A DNA stretch of 52,607 bases from an uncultured Bacteroidota bacterium (GTDB lineage Bacteria; Bacteroidota; Bacteroidia; Flavobacteriales; Flavobacteriaceae): contig CABXBY010000003.1 in the NCBI GenBank assembly GCA_902510655.1, forward strand, positions 1 to 52,607, in the 5' to 3' direction. Of the stretch, positions 47,827 to 52,607 are shown in pieces (within the stretch, counting starts at the first letter, position 1; the number at the start of each line of letters is the position of its first letter). The notes beneath the pieces are model-generated. The model had not been told where the DNA came from. It saw only the letters and a program-made list of their open reading frames with translations, and ran no database searches. A program made the translations under genes and the position numbers.

Positions 47827-49305
47827 TCAAAATCTAATTATTTCGAAAGTTTCATCTCTTAATTTGAATGTCAACCAATTTTTGATTTTTTGCTCTTGCT
47901 TATTTATTTCATCATTAGAAATTTCTTCATTCCATTTTATGTAAAAAATTAAAGTTGAGTTTTTATCTTTTTGATTAATATCCAATAAATTTTGAAGATT
48001 AAAATCTATAATTTGATCATAATTTAGTTTTACATCCTCTATAAGAGTTTTGTATAAAATATTTTTAGATTCCATTTTTTCTAAACTATTCAGCCTTTTT
48101 GTTAAAAGTTCAATTTCTTTTGTTTTATTCGAAAGTTCTAACGAATCTCTACGTCTAAGCTCTCCTAAAAAACGTTTTTGTTCTTTATAATCATTTTCTA
48201 CTTTTTGCTGATTGAAACTAATTGAAGTCTTGGAAAGATGAGGGTATTTTTTAATTTTAGCCTTTAATAAAACGATTATATCATCAGAAATTGGATCTAA
48301 TCCAAAACTATTAAATGTTAGTTTAGAAATTTTGTCTTTCCAGGGAAAAATATAATTAGAATCGTCAATATAATATTCAGTTTTCGAATTTACTATTAAA
48401 AAATCTTTGTTAGCAATTCCATCTAATTCAAAATCTAAAAATTGTGTTATCGAATTATTAAACTTATTCTCATACAATATTCCAACAAAAGTATAAAATG
48501 CTGGAATTAACATTAGAATTGAACTCAAAGTAACCAATCTTGAAACAAGCCTTCTTCTTTTAGAATTTACATAATCTATTAAAGGAAACCGAAGTAATTT
48601 AATTATTAAGTATGTTGCTAAAACAATGTATAACGTATTAATCATAAACAAATACATAGCGCCACTAGCAAAATCAAATTTTCCGATTGCCAATCCATAT
48701 CCAACGGTACATAAAGGAGGCATTAATGCAGTAGCTATTGCGACACCATAAATCACAGTCGATATAGTTCCTTTTTTTGTTTTAGCAATAATAAGAGCCA
48801 AACCTCCAAAAAAAGCAATTAAAACATCTCTAATATCAGGATTAGTTCTTGATAATAGTTCTGAAGATTCTTCTCTAAGTGGAAAAAATGAAAAAAACAA
48901 ATAGGCGGTAAGAACACTTAAAACAACCATTACTGAGAAGTTAAGAACTGATTTTTTAAGAGTTTCTAAATCATTAATAGCAATAGATAAACCAAACCCT
49001 AAAATAGGGCCCATCAGAGGGGAGATAAGCATTGCTCCAATAACTACAGGAATTGAATTTGCATTTAAACCAACAGATGCAACAAATATTGAACATATTA
49101 AAATCCAAGCTGTAGGACCTTTAATTGAAATATCATTTTTAATAGAATGTAGAGTAGCTGCTTTATCTGTTTCATTTCTAAAATCTAAAATTTCTTTAAA
49201 AAATGACAACATTGACGAAAACAAACCTTTTGCATTGCCAGAAATTGAGTTATCAGTATTTTTAAATGACGAATTTTCGTCAGAAAAATTAAATTTATTT
49301 TCCAT
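47827..49305 (-). CDS. DUF389 family membrane protein
   Basis: This 492-aa protein has the DUF389 (TIGR00341-like) core: multiple transmembrane segments with GLNANSIPVVIGAMLISPLMGPILGFGLSIAINDLETL, DVLIAFFGGLALIIAKTKKGTISTVIYGVAIATALMPPLCTVGYGLA. A large soluble C-terminal half (from about residue 280) has charged, coiled-coil-like stretches including RRRDSLELSNKTKEIELLTKRLNSLEKM. The N-terminus is cytoplasmic and polar. Its function is not established. It ends a leftward group after a cytidylyltransferase-like gene (3 bp). Confidence 0.88.
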   Translation of the reverse strand: MENKFNFSDENSSFKNTDNSISGNAKGLFSSMLSFFKEILDFRNETDKAATLHSIKNDISIKGPTAWILICSIFVASVGLNANSIPVVIGAMLISPLMGPILGFGLSIAINDLETLKKSVLNFSVMVVLSVLTAYLFFSFFPLREESSELLSRTNPDIRDVLIAFFGGLALIIAKTKKGTISTVIYGVAIATALMPPLCTVGYGLAIGKFDFASGAMYLFMINTLYIVLATYLIIKLLRFPLIDYVNSKRRRLVSRLVTLSSILMLIPAFYTFVGILYENKFNNSITQFLDFELDGIANKDFLIVNSKTEYYIDDSNYIFPWKDKISKLTFNSFGLDPISDDIIVLLKAKIKKYPHLSKTSISFNQQKVENDYKEQKRFLGELRRRDSLELSNKTKEIELLTKRLNSLEKMESKNILYKTLIEDVKLNYDQIIDFNLQNLLDINQKDKNSTLIFYIKWNEEISNDEINKQEQKIKNWLTFKLRDETFEIIRF

Positions 49306-49308
49306 TAA

Positions 49309-49713
49309 TTAAATTTGTTTTAAACCAGTCAAATCGGATGAACTTCGTATTTTATCTCCAAGTCCATCAGTCATTTGTATATTATATTTATCACAAATCT
49401 TAGACTCAGGCACCTCACCAACGGATCTGTCTCCACCATTAGCAAAAATATTTGGTTTAATAGCTTCTAAAGAAGCACACACAGTTTTATCTTTATCAAT
49501 AGACAAGAATACTTCATCTACCATTTTTAAAGATTTTACAATCTCTAATCTATCTTTTTCGTCCATAAAGGGTTTTCCTTTTTTCAAAACACATTGATGA
49601 TTATTGTTAACAATAACAACAAGTTTGTCACCTAGCTTTTTTGACATATTTAAATATTCCAAATGACCTACATGTATAGGATCAAAATATCCACTAACAG
49701 CTACTACTTTCAT
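49309..49713 (-). CDS. Cytidylyltransferase/adenylyltransferase-like protein
   Basis: This 134-aa nucleotidyltransferase has the HxGH motif in GYFDPIHVGHLEYLNMSKKLGDKLVVIVNN and KKGKPFMDEKDRLEIVKSLKMVDEVFLSID. The late ISSTSS-like motif appears as IRSSSDL near the C-terminus. The small size and these motifs fit the TagD/RfaE2-like group, which transfers CMP or AMP to a phosphorylated sugar or alcohol. It abuts the SprT-like gene and precedes DUF389. The substrate is unknown. Confidence 0.86.
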   Translation of the reverse strand: MKVVAVSGYFDPIHVGHLEYLNMSKKLGDKLVVIVNNNHQCVLKKGKPFMDEKDRLEIVKSLKMVDEVFLSIDKDKTVCASLEAIKPNIFANGGDRSVGEVPESKICDKYNIQMTDGLGDKIRSSSDLTGLKQI

Positions 49714-50307
49714 TTATTTTAATTTAACTCTAGCAACTGGTGAAAACAAAAACTTTCTTCCAGTCAAGATGTTTTTACAAATATATCGTTTTCTTCGTTT
49801 ATGTAATTTAAGGAAGCTTTTATTTTCTTGAAATACAAATGAATCATTAAATGGAACTTGATAAAGAAAAATTTTATTATCCTCTTTTAGTTCATATTTG
49901 TGTAAGGCAATTACAAGATCAATGTCAGAATCAGTTGTTGCAGGAGGATTAATCATATGCAAAGCCAAAAATTTTAAAATATCATCTGGAAAAATTTTAT
50001 TATTTAAAAATGGCAGCATTAAATATTTATAAATTTTTTTCCACTCAAATCCGTGAGGACTAACTCTATACTTATAGGATTGACTCACTTTAAAATGAGC
50101 TAACTCGTGAATAAGAGTTATTAAAAATCTAAATTTATTTTCAATATGATTTAAAGTAATTTGAAATTTACCATCTTTTAAAGATCTAAAATCTCCATGT
50201 TTAGTTTTTCTAGACTTAACAATTTTAATTGATAAATTTTCGTTCTTAATCAACTCTGATAATAATTCTGTAGAACTATCAGGAACTAAATTAAATAAAC
50301 TAATCAC
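49714..50307 (-). CDS. SprT-like zinc metalloprotease-fold protein
   Basis: This protein has the SprT-type zinc motif in LITLIHELAHFKV (HExxH), with a later basic region (LHKRRKRYICKNILTGRKFLF) resembling the SprT C-terminal zinc ribbon remnant. The ORF track begins at 50346 (210 aa), which overlaps the SDR gene by 38 bp. A GTG at 50307, one base after the SDR stop, gives a 197-aa protein whose N-terminus (ISLFNLVPDSS then ELIKNENLSIKIVKSRKTKHGDFR) matches the register of family members better. I chose it but the longer form remains possible. The role is unproven. Confidence 0.85.
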   Translation of the reverse strand: MISLFNLVPDSSTELLSELIKNENLSIKIVKSRKTKHGDFRSLKDGKFQITLNHIENKFRFLITLIHELAHFKVSQSYKYRVSPHGFEWKKIYKYLMLPFLNNKIFPDDILKFLALHMINPPATTDSDIDLVIALHKYELKEDNKIFLYQVPFNDSFVFQENKSFLKLHKRRKRYICKNILTGRKFLFSPVARVKLK

Positions 50308-50308
50308 C

Positions 50309-50989
50309 TTAAGGATTTGAAATTGATACAGGTAGTATTTTGCCATTGTAATATTTATGACCTTTTATAGAAAAATCATAAATATAATTTGCCATTTCAG
50401 CAGAAGATAATGGAGCTTTGTAACCAGGAAAAGCTTCCTCAAGCATTTCAGTTTGAACAGCACCTAAAGCTAGAGTATTAACAACTGGACCTGATGTTTT
50501 AAATTCTTCATATAACATTTCAGTCAACACATTTAAAGCTGCCTTACTACTAGAATAAGCAGATAAACCAGGAAACTTACTAGAACCGGCAATTCCACCA
50601 ATACTACTAATATTAATTATGTGTGACGTGTCACTAAAGGAGGGTAATAATAGTTTTACCAACTCTGCAAGTCCAAAAACATTTACACTATAAACTGAAA
50701 TAAAATCTTGTTTAGTTGTTTCAATAAAAGGTTTGTTTATTAATTTACCGGCATTATTAATTAAAATATCAACAGAACTGAATTTATTATTAATAAACTT
50801 TACAGCTTTATTTATTGAACTAGAATCGGAAAGATCAGTGCTAAACGTAGAAACATTATTCAAATTTAATTTAGAGATTGAAGAAAGATTTCTTGAAAGA
50901 GCAATAACATTATAATTATTTTTATTAAATAAATTGACTAATTCAAATCCTATCCCTCTGCTTGAGCCTGTAATAACAACATTTTTCAT
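50309..50989 (-). CDS. SDR family oxidoreductase
   Basis: This 226-aa short-chain dehydrogenase/reductase has the cofactor-binding GSSRGIGFELV near residue 8, DILINNAGK, the catalytic Ser in HIINISSIGGIAG, and the YSSSKAALN Tyr-Lys pair. The cofactor preference appears NADP-like, from the TGSSRGIG form and the basic SRNL after beta-2. The substrate cannot be told. It lies 12 bp after the E2 gene and is followed at once by sprT-like. Confidence 0.92.
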   Translation of the reverse strand: MKNVVITGSSRGIGFELVNLFNKNNYNVIALSRNLSSISKLNLNNVSTFSTDLSDSSSINKAVKFINNKFSSVDILINNAGKLINKPFIETTKQDFISVYSVNVFGLAELVKLLLPSFSDTSHIINISSIGGIAGSSKFPGLSAYSSSKAALNVLTEMLYEEFKTSGPVVNTLALGAVQTEMLEEAFPGYKAPLSSAEMANYIYDFSIKGHKYYNGKILPVSISNP

Positions 50990-51001
50990 TAAATAATTAT
51001 T

Positions 51002-52607
51002 TTAAACTAACATAGTAACTGGATTTTCTACAAAACCTTTTAAAGTTTGTAAAAACAAAGAACCTGTTACTCCATCTACAGTTCTGTGATCACATGCTAA
51101 AGTAAGTTTCATTGTATGACCAATGGTGATTTTATCTTCTCTTACAACTGGCTTTTTTACGATACTTCCAACAGATAAAATAGCAGAATTTGGTTGATTA
51201 ATAATTGAAGTAAATTCTTCAATTCCAAACATTCCTAAATTAGAAACTGTAAATGTACTTCCCTGCATTTCGTCAGGTGACAGTTTTTTATCTCTTGCTT
51301 TTGCAGCATAATTTTTAACTAAACTTCCAATTTCAGGAATTGATTTTTCATTTGCAAAACGAATAACTGGAACTACAAGGCCATCAGTAACACCTACTGC
51401 AACACCAACATGAACGTGATTATTCAGTCTCATTTTATCTTCAAACCATTGTGAGTTTACTCTTGGATGTTGTTTTAGAGCTATAGCACAAGCTTTTACA
51501 ACAATATCATTGAATGATATTTTAGTATCTGGAAGTGAATTGTATTGATTTCTAAAAGCAATAGCATTGTCCATTTCAAATTCTACACTCAAATAATAGT
51601 GAGGGGCAGAGAACTTAGACTCTTTAAGTCTTCTTGCAATAGTTTTTCTCATTTGAGAATTTTCAATCTCTTCAAAACTTTCAATTCCTGATTCAGAAAT
51701 TTTTGAATCAATTTTATCTTTATCGGTTATTGCTTTAGTTTTAAAGTTTTCAACATCCTCTTTAATAATTCTTCCGTTATCACCAGAACCATTAACTAAA
51801 TTAATGTCAATATTTTTTTCTTTTGCAATTTTTTTAGCTAGTGGTGATGCTAAAACTCTTGAATTTTCTTTATTTAAAGTTGGTTCTACAACCAGCTCTG
51901 GTTTTATATCAGGTTTTTCAGAAATTAAAACAGGAACATCAGTTTGCTCAATTTTATCACTTGTAACTGGACTAACTCCAAAATTATCTACAGCGGTTTT
52001 ATAATCAGAATTAGCATCTCCAATTACAGCCAATAAACTATCTACTTTTGCAGTTTCTCCAACATTTATTCCAATATATAATAAAGTTCCTTCATGAAAT
52101 GATTCAAATTCCATAGTGGCCTTATCCGTTTCAATTTCGGCAAGAATATCACCTTCTTTTACTATATCACCAACATTTACAAGCCAAGTAGACACTGTTC
52201 CTTCTTCCATTGTATCACTTAGCCTAGGCATTGTAATTATTTCAAATGAATCATTTGAAATAGGGTCACTTACCATTAAAGTTGGTTCTTCTTCAATATT
52301 TGAAGTTAAGTTTTCGGATTCATTTATCTGATCGACTAAATCTAATTGTCCTGAGTTTGTTGATGGATTCAATAATCCAGAGATATCTTCATCTTTTTCT
52401 CCAACAATTGCTAAAAGAGTATCAACAGCTGCAGTTTCACCTTCACTAATTCCAACATGAAGTAAAACCCCATCATGAAATGATTCAAATTCCATAGTAG
52501 CCTTGTCAGTTTCAATTTCAGCAAGAATATCTCCCTCTTTAATAGTGTCTCCAACATTTACTAGCCACTTAGCAACTACTCCCTCTTCCATTGTATCGCT
52601 TAAGCGC
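51002..52607 (-). CDS. Pyruvate dehydrogenase complex E2 (dihydrolipoamide acetyltransferase), N-terminus cut
   Basis: The frame stays open to the right window edge, where RLSDT precedes the ORF-track Met, so that Met is internal to the first lipoyl domain. The visible part has two lipoyl domains with ETDKATMEFESF (lysines 30 and 157, ORF numbering), a subunit-binding domain (RVLASPLAKKIAKEKNIDINLVNGSGDNGRIIKEDV) and the acyltransferase domain with ACDHRTVDGVTGSLFLQTL carrying the catalytic His and Asp. The inter-lipoyl linker contains PSTNSGQ, which looks like an inserted repeat. Two lipoyl domains fit flavobacterial PDH E2. Confidence 0.95.
   Translation of the reverse strand, partial: RLSDTMEEGVVAKWLVNVGDTIKEGDILAEIETDKATMEFESFHDGVLLHVGISEGETAAVDTLLAIVGEKDEDISGLLNPSTNSGQLDLVDQINESENLTSNIEEEPTLMVSDPISNDSFEIITMPRLSDTMEEGTVSTWLVNVGDIVKEGDILAEIETDKATMEFESFHEGTLLYIGINVGETAKVDSLLAVIGDANSDYKTAVDNFGVSPVTSDKIEQTDVPVLISEKPDIKPELVVEPTLNKENSRVLASPLAKKIAKEKNIDINLVNGSGDNGRIIKEDVENFKTKAITDKDKIDSKISESGIESFEEIENSQMRKTIARRLKESKFSAPHYYLSVEFEMDNAIAFRNQYNSLPDTKISFNDIVVKACAIALKQHPRVNSQWFEDKMRLNNHVHVGVAVGVTDGLVVPVIRFANEKSIPEIGSLVKNYAAKARDKKLSPDEMQGSTFTVSNLGMFGIEEFTSIINQPNSAILSVGSIVKKPVVREDKITIGHTMKLTLACDHRTVDGVTGSLFLQTLKGFVENPVTMLV
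52092..52607 (-). repeat. Duplicated lipoyl-domain coding segment in E2
   Basis: The two lipoyl domains are near-identical in sequence over DTMEEG...ETDKATMEFESFH, and the DNA is also very similar (about 52100-52200 against 52475-52600). This is an internal duplication within one gene, separated by the linker at about 52225-52400. Confidence 0.8.
52348..52370. repeat. Repeat-like insertion in the E2 linker
   Basis: GTCCTGAGTTTGTTGATGG closely matches a short palindromic repeat, GTCCTGAGCTTGTCGAAGG, that I know from many bacterial genomes. It encodes PSTNSGQ in a flexible linker where insertion would be tolerated. The repeat identity rests on memory of that consensus. Confidence 0.5.

Noticed and set aside
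1-52607. CRISPR array, prophage, transposase, toxin-antitoxin or other defence system
   Set aside because: No spaced direct repeats, no integrase or transposase-like protein and no defence-type domains were seen. The only tandem repeats are inside rplQ and the E2 gene.

Overview
The window looks like a contiguous piece of a streamlined marine flavobacterial chromosome (Bacteroidota, Flavobacteriia). The evidence is low G+C (about 30% by eye), absence of Shine-Dalgarno sequences, Bacteroidota-type -7 promoter elements (TAnnTTTG), a SusC/SusD pair, a DUF1343/NamZ protein, a CtlX/DDAH pair beside citrate synthase, and secY followed directly by infA. It is almost entirely coding. I saw no tRNA, rRNA, insertion sequence, phage gene or CRISPR array.

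Layout. Positions 1-6384 hold the 3' part of a namZ-like gene, queE, a small lipoprotein, a VOC protein, and the leftward group argS-ffh-folD. Positions 6470-12421 hold an unknown 133-aa protein, two pentein-fold guanidino hydrolases (CtlX and DDAH-like), gltA, eno and carA. Positions 12506-29404 hold a 32-gene leftward ribosomal super-operon (str, S10, spc and alpha blocks fused, without tuf, map or adk). It has a near-perfect promoter ahead of rpsL and an intrinsic terminator after rplQ. Two genes absent from the ORF track, rpmJ (38 aa) and rpmD (58 aa), were read from the sequence. Positions 29405-29843 are the only long non-coding stretch. Positions 29844-34473 hold the susC/susD pair, ended by a strong terminator.

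Positions 34577-42218 hold a secreted basic protein, rlmB, the leftward adk-obgE-mpl-yjjG operon, purK-purE, and a UbiA-like membrane protein. Positions 42346-47823 hold gcvP, a FabH-like ketosynthase and mlaE-mlaF. Positions 47827-52607 hold a leftward group: the pyruvate dehydrogenase E2 component (cut by the window end), an SDR, a SprT-like protein, a cytidylyltransferase-like protein and a DUF389 membrane protein.

How it works together. This is mainly core cell machinery: translation, secretion (SecY, Ffh), central carbon (citrate synthase, enolase, PDH E2), one-carbon and glycine metabolism (FolD, GcvP), nucleotide synthesis (CarA, PurE, PurK, Adk) and envelope maintenance (Mpl, NamZ, MlaEF). 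I found no convincing undescribed multi-gene system. The more interesting signals are small: a palindromic-repeat-like insertion in the E2 linker with a possible relative in the rpsD leader, a 21-bp tandem repeat expanded in rplQ, -7 boxes abutting the start codons of carA and queE, six convergent gene junctions with no terminator space, a hairpin between rpsL and rpsG, and a UbiA-like protein lacking its first Asp-rich motif.
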